Shown here in pieces: positions 11,207-22,712 of a stretch of DNA of 64,000 nt. Within the stretch, counting starts at the first letter, position 1. Each line of letters opens with the position of its first letter. Position numbers and translations under genes: made by a program. The stretch is taken from NCBI GenBank assembly GCA_033032175.1, contig CM065310.1:1860001-1924000 (forward strand), read 5' to 3'. The notes beneath the pieces were generated by a model. That model did no database searches. It worked only from the letters and a program-made list of their open reading frames with translations, and was not told the DNA's origin. This stretch comes from Saturnia japonica (taxonomy: Eukaryota > Arthropoda > Insecta > Lepidoptera > Saturniidae).

Positions 11207-11459
11207 TGGAGTTTTTGGCGGGATCTTAAAGTGACATGTTGTGGTTTTTATTTTTAATTCATTAAATTAGATTTTTTGACCCTATGTTATGCATATGTGA
11301 AGTGGATTATAAAATATAAGGCGGAAAACATGCATTTTGGGATATCACTAAAACTCACTAGATCGACCCCACTTTGTTTAAAAGAAAATTTTACGAAAGC
11401 TTAAAAATGTTGACACTGTCAAGTGCTTTTTGCGGCGCCAAAACAAGAAGAAGAAGACG
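11207..11459 (+). mobile_element. Family D retroposon, complete copy with 7-bp target duplication
   Basis: The element runs from tggagtttttggcgggatct to an (AAG)n tail (aagaagaagac) and is flanked by agtatga at 11200-11206 and 11460-11466. The simple-repeat tail and a target duplication of variable length (5 bp at the 40.3-kb copy) indicate insertion by target-primed reverse transcription, i.e. a SINE-like retroposon. No tRNA-like promoter was recognised. Confidence 0.75.
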
Positions 11460-11869
11460 AGTATGACATTGACACTGTTGACGTATGTTATCATGATGTT
11501 TTTTATCAGTGACACTGACTTAAGGCGTATCAGAATACTTACGAAGACACGATTAGAAACGTAAGCATAGCATTAGTACACCATATTAATATCTTTCTAT
11601 TATTATAGAAGAACATATAAACAGGTGAATTATTGTAATTTTTAAAATTTTATTTCATTTAAAAATATTGAAAAACTCGCTGCTTTTACCGCTGACCTTG
11701 ACGGACAACATTATGGATTATTCAACTAATCTAAATGAAAATTACCATACATTATCGTTTTTTCTTATACAGACAATCCAATTCAAGTTCGGAGTGTGTT
11801 ATATCCTTGATCAGTATAGAAAAGTTATATGAGAAAGTGTTTTTTTAAATCCTTATTGCTTCCAGGAAA

Positions 11870-11937
11870 ATGAGTGCTCTTGTAAGAAATCTAATGAACA
11901 GGCTGAAAAGTCGCGAGTTTAGGGAATATTTAATGAG
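11870..11937 (+). CDS. MPC1: MPC1 coding exon 1
   Basis: ATG at 11870 to donor gtgagt at 11938; encodes [20 protein letters not shown] and then LM, ending with two bases of a split Ser codon completed by exon 2. Confidence 0.95.
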
Positions 11938-14900
11938 GTGAGTTCGTTTGATTATAAATCTTTTAAAACTTAACTTTTTTTATTAGACAGACTTTCAATA
12001 TGTGTTTAATGTTTTTATCGATCTTTGCTTATAATTAGATATATATAACATTTTTTTGGATAAACTATAAAATATAAATTTACTTATGGTTTACTTCATT
12101 TGTAAGTTTTTGTTTAAAAGAGTTTTTAATACTTAATAATTCAAGTATTTCCATGAATACATTGTTTAACCAAAATAAAAAGGAATTAAATTATCCATGG
12201 TGTTTTCCTATATTTACTCAGCTATGGTTATGTTATGGTTTTTTCATTACTTATTACTTCATGTTATTTATTTATATAAACCCTTAAATTTGTAAATCTG
12301 TAGTAAGATACATATATAAGCTCTTTATGCTTTTCTAAGCTTTTCATGGGTTCTTGGAATATGTTGAAATATATAAAGTCTTTAGACAAATAAGGTTAAA
12401 TCTAAATTATTGTATGTATGTAAATTTAATAATAATAATTTGACAATTTCCTCTTTTTATTTATCTTAATGAACACTGGTAATGTTTAAATAGAGAAGGG
12501 ATTTAATCATAATTCCATTGAGATTGTATATATCATGAAAATATAAATTTGATTTATTACATTTTCAGCACACATTTCTGGGGTCCGGTTGCCAACTGGG
12601 GTATACCTTTAGCAGCAATAGCAGATACACGGAAAGATCCTAACTTTATTAGTGGAAAAATGACAATTGGTATGATATTATGCTATTACTGTTTTTAATT
12701 TTTTACAAAATATTTTAGACCAATTTTCTGTAACAAAAGTATTATTTATATTTCATCGGCAGTGTGATCACTTTTAATATTAAATCTATAGTAATTGCTA
12801 TCAGCTGCAAATTACAAAATTTGGCACCCTGGACCTTGAAAAAGATTGTCCACATGGGTCCGCAAATTTTACTTTTCTGATAGGTGCATGACCTAAGGTA
12901 TTTGCTTAGAAAAAAAATTATAGTTGCAGAAAGGAAAGTCCACACAAAAAGTGTGATATGCTACTCTTCGCAGATAAATTATTTTAAAAATCAATGCCCC
13001 TACATAAAAAAAATACTATTTAAAAAAAAAATGAGTAGAGATGAAAGTCATATAACTGGAGGTGAACAGATTTAAGAATAGAGAAAGATAGAACTGTGAT
13101 TAGTTTGTGTGAGAAATTATGTGTGTATAAAGAGTAGGAATTCTGATATTACAGCTGATAGAAGAGTGCCTCTACATAAAAAATATACAATTTAAAAAAA
13201 AATGAGGAGAAATGAAAATCTTATAACTGAAGGTGGCTGATAGAAGAATGCCTGTAAATTGAAAAAAGTACTATTTTGAAAAAATATGAGCAGAGATGAA
13301 AGTCATTATAACTGAAGGTAGACAGGGTGTGATTGGTTTGTGTCAGATATTATGTGTGTATAAAGAGTGAATTCTGGGATGACAGCTGATGGAAGACAGT
13401 GGAAGAGGAAATCATATGGTACCGACCATATTTCTGTAGGATAAGGTTAAAAAGTAAAGTAAGTAAGGTTTCGAAGTAATCTTCGACATTGACGTCTTAC
13501 GAGATTACATTCATTTACGAAAGAAAATACGATTGCATTCTGTGACTCTTATCTCTTTTATTCTGCCTTGAATTTTTTATACCCATTACATAATATATCT
13601 GTTTTCCAGTTTATAAAACGATCGTATTTAATATTTATTCCGTCAAATAATTTCCTTAGTTTTATCTTTATTATAATATTTAATTAGGTACACATCAATA
13701 ATCTAATTGTAATGTTTAATATTTCCAAATAAAGCAATTTTGTACTTAAAAAAAAGAAAATAACTAAGTACCTGCTTTTGTTTTTATTTATTAGTTATGA
13801 ACTGTACTAGGTACCAAATATTAAGTTTTTTTTACTTATTTCCCCTACAGTTAAGTCTTATAAGTTATATAGTTAAATTTACACTTTATTTTCTGCGGTA
13901 AACCGCAAATATAAGGTATATTTTTAATACATTGAATGGTAAATTCTAAAAATAAACTGAAAAATACAGATTAGATATTTATCTAGGAACCAAATAAAAA
14001 TTTTCTTGAACATATTTCTTTATTCTCGAGAACTCAAGCGTATTATAGTACTTGTAGAGCTTACGGTACTGTGGGAAACTAATATACTTAAAGCCCACGC
14101 AATAAAAATGAATAAACATTACGATCTATGTAATGAGTTAATGAGCTAACCTAAAACGGCTATGCGGTTAACTTGTATGCGGTGGAAGTGAGAGCGAGAG
14201 GTATTCATGCGAAATTTCTCTATAACTTCCTAAAAGACCTGGGCCTGTCGAGAACTGCAGTAAGTTTTATTTTAGAACGGATATCTAAAGCAGCACTAAC
14301 AGGTTCTTACAAAAACCGACTTGGAAGGGAGGGTATCGCGGGCAGTCAAGGTGAGCGCTGATTTGCATCATAAGGGGCCCCTTAAACCTACATCTGGGTC
14401 GCAAGTCCCGGGGGCTGCTTGTGTTTCTCTCTCTCTGTCACCCGATGGACCCGGCACCTGCACGGTGAATCCATCTAATGCTAAGATGTTTGTCTCTTTT
14501 AGTAATAATATCTGGGCGACCGAGCTGTGCTCGGCGTCTTATATTAAAAAAAAAGAAAAAAACCTATCTAGGTAAACTTGGAATGTAAAACATAATCTAA
14601 ATGCAAAGTTTCATCGAAATCGTTCGAGCCGTTTCCGAGAAACCAATTACATATTTTATATATATACAAAGCACATACGAAAATGGTCTCATATCCCTAT
14701 CTCGTTCTAACACAAGCGTATACAATGCTCTTTCTTTTTCGAGTTTCCGATCGATGTATATATTAAATCTATGATTGAAATACTGATTTGGTAACTCATT
14801 TAGATAGGTACCACTATTTATTTATAATCAAAGGATCACTAGTAGAGGTGGGCGATTATGAATGATTTACATAATCAAGATATTTCGATGATGAGTGATA

Positions 14901-17900
14901 ATTCATAATCGAATTACGAATATGAATGATCATTCATAATCGAAGCATTGATGTATTTATTGTTCAGAGGTGGGCGATTATGAATGATGACTGTTACCTA
15001 TTAAAACTGATGAGTGGGTAGCTAAAAAAAAGGGCGCACAGTCATAAACAAAGTTCTTTACAAGAACACATATTCCAATTAGCTAAAAATAACAGGTCGT
15101 TCTAACAACTACTAATATTAGTAACCTAGCAGTAGTAATTACTAATCGTACTTCGATTATGAATTATCACTCATCATCGAAATATCTACTAATATTAGTA
15201 ATTACTAATGGTGTGTAAATACTCTTTGTAGTGTGAAAGAAGATATAGTCATACGGATTGAGAAAGGGATGCTTAGATGGTTTGGGCATGTTCAGAGGAT
15301 GAATGAAAGATGAATGACTAAACAAATTTATAATGCGAGTGTGAAAGGAAACGATGGAAGATGAAGGCCTAGACGAACATTCGTCGATCAAATCGGAGAC
15401 GTTCTGAAGAAAGGTGAAGCATGAAAAGATTGATGAATGTCGAAGAAGCGAAAGATGTATGCTATGATCGTAGCAGGTGGAAGGAAGTGGAATAGACGTG
15501 ATTTATGTATGTATGTACTAATGGTTATAATCGAGTTGTCTCGAGATATCTTCGTAATCGAATGATTACATTAGTATATTTCATAATCGCCCACCACTAA
15601 TCACTAGATAATGCTTTAAGGCCATACAAACATCACATCACATCACACATCCAAATACTCGTAACCTAACGTTTCAAGGACGAATGTTGTGAATCTAGTT
15701 TAGTTTAGTACTCTAGTTTCCTTATCAGTTTAAAGCTATCTGGATTTTTTATGATATAACTTTCTTATCTATTTTATAACGTTCCAAATATAGATAAGAA
15801 TATGGTGGGTAAATACAGCTGTGTATGTAGCGTTTTTCTCAGCTATGCTGTGTATTGCACAGATTGTTTATTTGTTTCAATATTTTTTTTTATCACTTTC
15901 TGATGTCAGGGGTTCACTACTGTACAATAATTATTGTTCATGTGCGACAATTCCATGGTCTCTCTCGTACGATGGCAAAATTTTGTAATTTGCAAATTGT
16001 AAGAATTCAATAAAAAAGGTCGAGTTTAAGATGGAATTTTGTACAATGACGAGCTAAAAAAGTTCTCCGGAGCGGAAGTCGGTAAAGTACGATAGTTGTG
16101 GTCAAATATATAAAAGTTATAGGTTTAGCGTTGTGGCCACAATCTGACCTGTGACTATGTGGTCGAAGATGATAGCACGCCCAAGCCTAGTGGAAGACTG
16201 GTAACATACCATCACGCCTGTATTCCCCGAAGGGTTAAGCAGAGGTGTGCTAATGTACATCCACAGTTCGCCGAATATGTTTTTAGGTCCCATGTAATAG
16301 GGGGCGAGCCTATTGCTATTAATCGGGTACGAAGCCAAACTCCGAGCTGCTATTGAGAATTTCATAGCCAAAACCCAAATAACACTTTGCTCGACCTGGG
16401 AATCAAACCCAGGACCTTGATCATAGCAGTCGCGCTTACGACCAATAGGCTAACGAGGCTTGCTATGCTTTCATCACCATGTTTTCCTTTACCGAAAACT
16501 CAGGCTCATTGCAGGGATTCGAACTCACGTCGATCGACGCGGAGTCCGTAAATGCCTACCAACTGGCCCATTATTCCTTCCATGCAATTTAATAACATCG
16601 GCGTTCGCCATTGGGTCTACAATACCTACAATACATTGGTAGCGGTCGCTGTGATGCCGGCGTACAAGCCTCTCCGAAACGCGACAAAAACATCGGCGTT
16701 CGCCATTGGGTCTACAATACCTACAATACATTGGTAGCGTCGCTGTGATGCCGGCGTACAAGCCTCTCCGAAACGCGACAAAAACATCGGCGTTCGCCAT
16801 TGGGTCTACAATACCTACAATACATTGGTAGCGGTCGCTGTGATGCCGGCGTACAAGCCTCTCCGAAACGCGACAAAAACATCGGCGTTCGCCATTGGGT
16901 CTACATACCTACAATACATTGGTAGCGTCGCTGTGATGCCGGCGTACAAGCCTCTCCGAAACGCGACAAAAACATCGGCGTTCGCCATTGGGTCTACAAT
17001 ACCTACAATACATTGGTAGCGGTCGCTGTGATGCCGGCGTACAAGCCTCTCCGAAACGCGACAAAAACATCGGCGTTCGCCATGGGTCTACAATACCTAC
17101 AATACATTGGTAGCGGTCGCTGTGATGCCGGCGTACAAGCCTCTCCGAAACGCGACAAACCAAAAGTGATTCACAGTGTCATGCTTAATGACTCAGTCGG
17201 GTTGACATCCCTACTACCCCGCTTGATAGGTGTCAGCTAATTTTTTAATATAAATGACTAGCTGAGCTCCATGGTTTCACCCGTGTTAATTTTATACGAC
17301 AAACATCGCCAACGAACCCGTGTAGGCAATTTTTTATATTTTTTAAACTATTGTCATTTTTATGAGGAATAAATTAAGTTTTCAAATCATAATATAGCCT
17401 ATATTACTCGCTGATACTGCAGCTTTATATTGATGAAATCATTTTTAAAATCGGTTTAGTAGTTTTTGGATTTATGCATTACAAACAGTATAGACTAAAT
17501 AGATATCAAGTCTAGATATTGAAATCCATATTAATATTCGCACCTTAGCTTCGGTAAGACAAGAGGTCAATTATTAAAAATATGTAAAATGTGTCACGTA
17601 TGCCCAAATTCTTTAAAAACATCCTTTTCTCTGTAGAAACAAAGATGCTTTTAAAAAGTGTAAGGTTTATTTTACGCAAATAAAAATTACTTCAGAACAA
17701 TGTTACAACAGAACAAATTAATATGTATTTAGAGAAACGACAAAAAGTGCAGTTATGCCCTTGTCTTACCGAGGGTGTGTATTATAAAAATGCGAAAGTA
17801 AAAATTCTGTCTGTTACGATTTCAAGCCTGTTTAGAACGGATTTTAATGAATTTTGGTATAAGTATGGGTAGACGGAGATGGACATAGGCTACCGATTGT

Positions 17901-18691
17901 CGTGAAAATAAAAATTAATGAAATAGGGGATGAAAGTTCACATGGAAAATTCATTATTTTTTAAATTAGGCATCTCAAAATCATATTTATGCTTTTAGTA
18001 AGAAATAAAGAGTGTTCCGTAGTTTATAAAAATAAATTCTCGGTGCGGTTCAACAGGGGATGATATCGATATTTTTTTCCCTTTGTACCTATAGTCTATA
18101 TACCAAACCGTTGGCAGTCCTACTAATGTTATAGTTTTATATGTTTGTTACTCAATCACATTAACTCGATGATAATCTCCTAATCATTATTTTTTATACA
18201 TAAAATACACCATTTTGTAAATTATACCGGTGAGAAGCTGGGGCGGGTCGCTAGTTATTTATAATTCACTTCACTTTTGCACGAAAATCAAACTTTATCA
18301 CGCATAATGCCACTAATATTACACTGTATAGGTCAAAATAATGAAAGTTTATGAATTAAAATCAGGATCACACCAAAAAGTTCATATAGTACTTATAAAA
18401 GGGTTAAGAATAGTAAAATGTAAATAATTGTTACATAGTATACATAGCTTAATTTTATTCAATGTATATATGTGTCACTAAAATTTAATGTTTTTTTAAA
18501 TTCCAGCTCTCTCACTATACTCTGTCATGTTTATGAGGTTCGCATGGAAGGTCCAGCCGCGTAATCTCCTCCTCTTCGCTTGCCACTTTACTAACGTGGG
18601 TGCGCAACTCACACAGGGCGCTCGCTTCGTCAACTACCACTACATACAAGGTGCTGATAAAAACACAACAAAGGAACAAGTCAAAAGCTAA
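11870..18691 (+). CDS. MPC1: Mitochondrial pyruvate carrier 1, complete three-exon gene
   Basis: MPC1 pairs with MPC2 in the inner mitochondrial membrane to import pyruvate for the TCA cycle. The exons 11870-11937, 12569-12669 and 18507-18691 sum to 354 nt, or 117 aa plus stop, close to the roughly 110 aa usual for animals. Diagnostic blocks are [20 protein letters not shown], then [36 protein letters not shown] and [17 protein letters not shown]. These include the amphipathic N-terminal helix and the transmembrane helices of the family. All four splice sites are canonical and phases agree across both joins. A splice acceptor (cttccag, ending 11865) four bases before the ATG indicates a separate 5' UTR exon, probably near 11.5-11.6 kb. 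The only odd feature is the transposon-filled 5.8-kb second intron. Confidence 0.97.
12569..12669 (+). CDS. MPC1: MPC1 coding exon 2
   Basis: Acceptor attttcag, donor gtatga. Encodes [13 protein letters not shown] through GKMTI and leaves one base of an Ala codon for exon 3. Confidence 0.96.
12990..13395 (+). repeat. Diverged tandem duplication inside MPC1 intron 2
   Basis: A ~230-bp unit occurs about twice. The segment ttatgtgtgtataaagagt is at about 13117 and again at about 13351, each followed by gaattctg and acagctgat. The companion piece tgagtagagatgaaagtcat recurs in variant form at about 13030, 13203 and 13287. No coding content was seen. Confidence 0.6.
13400..14150. other. Unremarkable MPC1 intron 2 sequence
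   Basis: AT-rich, nothing recognised. Confidence 0.4.
14150..14575 (+). mobile_element. LINE ORF2 C-terminal scrap and 3' region
   Basis: A frame at 14173-14361 reads [20 protein letters not shown], matching the 'VEVGARG' segment found near the C-terminus of many insect LINE ORF2 proteins. It is followed by a GC-richer 3' region and the atatctgggcgaccgagctg signature at 14508-14527. It is broken and non-functional, and lies in MPC1 intron 2. Confidence 0.6.
14675..14780 (+). repeat. Family O repeat
   Basis: The stretch tggtctcatatccctatctc, then gttctaacacaagcgtat and ttcgagtttccgatc matches 57625-57735. Class unknown. Confidence 0.6.
14843..15599. mobile_element. hAT-like nonautonomous element with 8-bp target duplication
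   Basis: The ends are tagaggtgggcgattatgaa and, inverted at the right, ttcataatcgcccaccacta. They are flanked on both sides by the 8-bp duplication atcactag (14835-14842 and 15600-15607). An 8-bp duplication and a TAGNGGTGGGC-type terminus are hallmarks of hAT elements. Inside, a second tip copy starts near 14966 and a LINE scrap lies at 15225-15520, so the element is a composite. No transposase was seen. Confidence 0.85.
15225..15520 (+). mobile_element. LINE ORF2 C-terminal remnant inside the hAT element
   Basis: The reading frame, with stops, gives [47 protein letters not shown] pieces and a terminal GGRKW, the usual end of an RTE/R4-type LINE protein. It ends in a gtatgtatgta simple repeat. 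Heavily decayed. Confidence 0.65.
15608..16195. other. MPC1 intron 2 spacer
   Basis: Mostly unique AT-rich DNA. 16045-16085 (gacgagctaaaaaagttctc, cggagcgg) resembles the interior of the hAT-type element at 55250, suggesting an old relative. No gene. Confidence 0.4.
16196..16461 (-). mobile_element. tRNA-derived SINE, family C, inverted
   Basis: The minus strand reads tagcctattggtcgtaagcg (A-box position), then ggtcctgggtttgattccca (B-box position), then the family body ending at ataccatcacgcc. The head is intact enough to show Pol III box spacing. Confidence 0.85.
16463..16590 (-). mobile_element. Second tRNA-derived SINE head
   Basis: The minus strand reads gggccagttggtaggcattt (A box) and gacgtgagttcgaatccctg (B box, matching GTTCGAATCC), then gagcctgagttttcgg. 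The tRNA-like part is followed by non-tRNA sequence and lacks a matching acceptor stem, so it is a SINE, not a tRNA gene. It abuts the family C SINE head to head/tail in the same orientation. Confidence 0.65.
16596..17162 (+). repeat. Six-copy tandem array of a ~94-bp unit
   Basis: Units start with catcggcgttcgcc at 16596, 16691, 16785, 16880, 16973 and 17068 (periods 95, 94, 95, 93, 95). The units are near identical apart from single-base indels: units 2 and 4 share a one-base loss in gtagcggtcgc, unit 4 lacks an a in tctacaatacc, and unit 6 lacks a t in gccattggg. The unit derives from dispersed family H, whose downstream part (cgcgacaaaccaaaagtgat) follows the last unit. The overlapping ORFs on both strands are by-products of the repeat. 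Confidence 0.95.
17257..17505 (+). repeat. Family B repeat, short form
   Basis: Starts tagctgagctccatggtttc, then cacccgtgttaattttatac and cgtgtaggcaattttt; same family as 2880 (-) and 27791. Confidence 0.75.
17778..18246 (+). repeat. Family J repeat
   Basis: Features such as aatgcgaaagtaaaaattct, aacggattttaatgaatttt and gaaataggggatgaaagt reappear inverted at 22245-22572. It ends ggggcgggtcgctagt. LINE 3' end is likely; class uncertain. Confidence 0.65.
18507..18691 (+). CDS. MPC1: MPC1 coding exon 3
   Basis: Acceptor aattccag. Encodes [19 protein letters not shown] through [15 protein letters not shown] and a short polar C-terminus, stopping at TAA 18689-18691. Confidence 0.96.
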
Positions 18692-19328
18692 AATATAGTA
18701 CAAATTAGACTCGGCCGGGCGTATAATAATCGGATGGTGCGTTATCTTGGTCGCCAGTTACCGTGGTCTTTCGATATCTTGGTCGCAAATTGACTATTTG
18801 ATATAAAACTTTTATTGTATATATAGGAATAATTGTTCTATAATGTCTTTTGACTTGATAAAAGCATTTATTAGCATTTGTTTCATTTAGGGTGACAGGC
18901 AAATTATACTGTTAAAAATGTTTACAATAGTGATTTTATTAGGAAAAAATATGATAGCAAACATACGATATTGAAAGAATTTTATTACAAAAAAGGGTAA
19001 GAAAGAAAGAAATGTTTGTAAAACATATCAATTCTGTACTTGCTATTTTAGATATATTGCGACCGTGTCATTACGCGACCAAGATATCCGGTGACCGAGT
19101 TTTTAAACCGTCGTGTTATTGTTCGCTCAGTTCTAGATAAATAGTTTAAGCTGCCTGTAGATTGTATAGATAGTTAATTTACGTATATACAAGTTGACAT
19201 TTTATAAATATTTATTATTGTGAATTTAAATTTTATTATACTCCGTTGTTGATCTGTTTATATATTGTTTTATTTTAATCTCAAATATATTTCGAATCAA
19301 ACAAAATTACTTGTTTTTATTTTTTAAC
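18692..19328. other. MPC1 3' flank
   Basis: Contains the MPC1 3' UTR at its left end; I could not fix a polyadenylation signal. Otherwise AT-rich, with no other gene recognised. Confidence 0.4.
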
Positions 19329-20203
19329 TAGCTGTGCTAGTGGCTTCGCTCATGTGGACTACAGAATGCCCGTGCGAATCTTGCTTCACCGCTCCCGGCT
19401 ATTTTAAAGACAAAAAAATATTTAAATCCGTCACTGGACGCCCGCGCCTGGCAGATGTGAAGTTATATGCATAAAAGAACAGATTACGACAGGAATCAGA
19501 TATCGCATAATGAAAAGATAAGGCATTACAAATTTCTTTTATAAAATAATGACTGTTTATTACATAAATATTCATTTTTATTAAATGCAAAATACAAAAA
19601 AATATTTAAAAATTGCGACAACTCAATTACTTTCATAATTGTATATTCATAATTTCATAATTCATAGTACATATATTCCATCATATAGCGAGACCATGTG
19701 TCGCCACGGCCTGTATCGCCACGCCAACAATCAGGTTTACCCTCGCCTGTAGATGTTTCACATCAAAATACTTATTGTGGGTGTTCCTTAGAAGATAGAC
19801 GTATACTCTCCATTTTTTTTGTAGGTCTTTTTAATCCCTACATTCATGTAGTACATTAGTTTGCTATATTTCTTATGGTTTACTCAGCGTAAGCCATTTA
19901 AGAGCCCGAATTGATTCACCATGACTAGTTTTTTTATTTGTGCGGAATCTGAATTCTTTTTCTAAAATAAAAGTAGCCTAACTTACTCCCTATAACATCA
20001 GCTATCTATCAGTGAAAGTCCCGCCAAAATCGGTCCAACCGTTTCGGAGATTACCCGGAATAAACAGAGAAACAGACAAAAAATTTTAAAATTGGTGTTT
20101 TGTTATATGTATTGTATATATGTACTTTCATATGCGTTTAGTAAAAAAACTGTTACTTTGACATTACGAACAGACAGTTCAATTCTATTAATTGTATAGA
20201 TGT
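19329..20203 (+). repeat. Family A repeat, interrupted copy
   Basis: Begins tagctgtgctagtggcttcg and ends ttgtatagatg. Compared with 2306, about 345 bp of unrelated AT-rich sequence (roughly 19417-19763) is inserted after the ggctattttaaagac block. The nature of the insert was not recognised. Confidence 0.75.
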
Positions 20204-20324
20204 ACCTAATAATGAAAGCCCTTATTCATGGTTTTAGTTGCAGTGTAGACATAACTTAAGATCAGGTGTGAGATTGTGGTCCTAAGGCTTATAGGAATAT
20301 AACTGAAGTCACTGTAACCTCAAA

Positions 20325-20384
20325 GCTTGCTACCAATCTGCGAGTTGACTGTATGTTTAAAAATTAAAGTAACTTATTGAGTAA
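20325..20384 (+). repeat. Family Q repeat, left half
   Basis: The stretch ctgcgagttgactgtatgtt, then aagtaacttattgagtaa matches 26028-26090. The right half of this copy resumes at 24187, so 3.8 kb of later insertions separate them. Confidence 0.65.
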
Positions 20385-21030
20385 CTAGCTGTGCCCCTCG
20401 GTTTCCCCCGAGTTTTTATCCAACAAATACCGCGCCGCCAACGCGACGGACCGTGTAATTGTTATCACTTCTCGCAAGTACAAATTATGTATTTTAATTT
20501 TTAATTTTCTCGTAAACTATGTGTCCTAATTACATACTATAAAAAGAAAAATTTAAATTGTCTTTATGATGAAATAACTTTGGTTCGTAAAGATTAATAT
20601 AATAAGCCTAAAAATAAAGCTCAAAATCAATTTTTAATCTTCAATATAAAAACACGCAAAATACCTTATTGTGGCTTATGCTATTAAGAAATAAGCATAT
20701 GTTACCGGAGACTTTTGTTAGATATACTAAAGAACAATATTTTTGTACAATATTATATTTACGTATCACTAACCATTACGCCAGCGCATGCGGATAAAGC
20801 AGTTCGGGAACACTTTCACTTCGACTTACTTAAACAAAAATCAATATTTAAGGCTAGCTGAGAGGTTTAGCTTAGTTCCAGATAGCCTACACTATTCTTC
20901 GTGAATCTGGCTATCATATACAAAAATAATTTTTCGAATCCGACTGCTACCCGTTGTCCAGAGATTACCATGTTTAAACAAACAAATAAAAAAACTCGTC
21001 CGCTATACTAAATTATTAATAGTATAGATA
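20385..21030 (+). repeat. Family B repeat, long form
   Basis: Begins tagctgtgcccctcggtttc and carries caacaaataccgcgccgcc and ggctagctgagaggtttagc; same long form as 38262 and 54183. It ends at a tattaatagtatagata tail. Confidence 0.75.
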
Positions 21031-21034
21031 TCAC

Positions 21035-21190
21035 GAACTGACCCCGGAACACGACAAACCAAAACAAAATCATAAATGTGTTTAACACTATGTATGGTAG
21101 TCGCGATCCCTACCACCCCGCTATATTACTGTATATACACTGACTAATCTCTGAACACGATAAACCAAAAGAAAATTATAGTTGTTTTTT
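21035..21190 (+). repeat. Family H fragments
   Basis: The segment acgacaaaccaaaacaaaat, then atggtagtcgcgatccctac matches the sequence downstream of the 16.6-kb array; a second partial copy (acgataaaccaaaagaaaat) follows directly. Confidence 0.6.
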
Positions 21191-21195
21191 TCTTT

Positions 21196-21990
21196 CTCAG
21201 TGACTATACTGTTAGCCTAAGGGGCCCTAAAGAAATAGAGCCACTGATGGCTTTGACAGCTTCACCAGGCTTGGGGGCGAACGCTTAAGGCATTCAGCCG
21301 CGAAAGCGTGAGCAACATGCGCACAAAGGTGCCAAAGTGGCCGGACGTCGGTCTGGGCTGTTACCGCGATTGTGAAAAGGTCGCGAACTGATTAATTAGT
21401 AATTAATTAGGAATTCCCTATCTGTAGAAAATTTGAGCTAAACTAACACATACATATAACATGTCCCTGCCTCTAGGAGAAAGGAATGAACATGTGTATA
21501 TGTATTTAGTATCCTGGAAACATGATCGAAAGTAACTATCGTAAAAAAAGAAGACAAAAAGGTCCCTTACAGGATCTATGTACTAATGTGGTGTGCACGT
21601 ATGTATGTACATATTGTGTGTAATGATGTGTGTGGGTAGCTACGTGATTGCAAGTGCAGTGTCACCAGTATCGCGCGAGCGGCTGCATGACTCAAGGGTC
21701 CTACACCGAGGGAACGGACCTAGGTCCGTTGACCTAAGAGAGTTGACGTAACAGAGGGAGGACGTGACGGGTTTGCGGGAGCGAAATTAGCCGCCCATCA
21801 CCTGTGGAGGGAACGGTGGATTCGCGGGCGTGGGCGCGAGCACGCTTTGTTTGGAGAGACGGTGGAGTAGTATTTGTTTATTTCCTCGATCTTATAAACG
21901 GGATCGGTGAAGATATTCGCGGCCGGAGTTGTTCGCGGGGGATGTTCAGTTTTGGGGTTTAAGTCGCGGCAGCTTTCACCAACAGATTCA
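21196..21990 (+). repeat. Family F repeat, GC-richer, ~800 bp
   Basis: It begins near ctatactgttagcctaaggg and ends in an ataaacgggatcggtgaaga / cgcggccgg region. Landmarks are ggtgccaaagtggccggacg, aggtcccttacaggatc, aacggacctaggtccgt and gagagacggtggagtag. The same order appears inverted at 24400-25130 and truncated at 51700-51920. No ORF was seen. A TATA-like, GC-richer right end would suit an LTR, but this is unproven. Confidence 0.7.
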
Positions 21991-22244
21991 CGTGATTCGA
22001 AGCAGTGTCGAAGTACGATCGCGTAAGATATTCAATTTACGATTCGACCAACGGACCAAGGGGCTTTGTTAATTTTACGTAAGAATTGGGTTTAGAGGAT
22101 TTGGAATTTATTAATGTTGATCTTTGACGTATGAGCGAATGTAGCGCAGCTTATATGTCATGATAGAACGGACATATGTCTTGTATAATGTAAGCTTATG
22201 TCTCAGGAACATTTTTCTTAGTATCAAGGGTTGCAGTCTATGTG

Positions 22245-22572
22245 TATTGTAAATCACCCTTACTTTTTAAAACACGAAACACTGTTATTTCTTCCTAAAA
22301 GCATAAATATGAATTTTCATATTCCTAAATTTAGAAATAATTTGTTCTTCATACAATCTTTCATCCCCTATTTCACCTCTTAAAGTTTTATTTTCACGAC
22401 ATAAGGTAAGCCAATGTCTTTCTTTAAGGTCCAATATATCTCTATATCAAAATTCATCAAATTTGGTTTCCAGCGTTCTTCGTTCAAACCTTCATCGTCT
22501 ATTTCAGGGCGTGAAATGCAACAGACAGGACAGACAGAGTTACTTTCGCATTTATAATAATATTAGTATGGA
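22245..22572 (-). repeat. Family J repeat, inverted
   Basis: Ends with acagagttactttcgcattt and ataatattagtatgg; it is the reverse-orientation partner of 17778-18246. Confidence 0.65.
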
Positions 22573-22671
22573 TTATTCATTTCATTATGCTGTTGTTCTC
22601 TATGGTGTCAGTAAATTACCCAATAGCAGAATAACGGTAACAGTTTATAATAATAAATTTTTGAAATTATT

Positions 22672-22690
22672 TCTCTCTCTCTCTCTCTCT
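22672..22690 (+). repeat. (TC)n microsatellite
   Basis: Uninterrupted TC dinucleotide run of about nine units. Confidence 0.9.
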
Positions 22691-22712
22691 ACACCTTTCT
22701 TTGTTTCTCTTT

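Noticed and set aside
16463..16590. tRNA gene on the minus strand
   Set aside because: B box present but the cloverleaf does not close and SINE-like sequence follows.
16525..17240. Overlapping 60-91-codon ORFs on both strands
   Set aside because: They are periodic readings of the ~94-bp tandem repeat.
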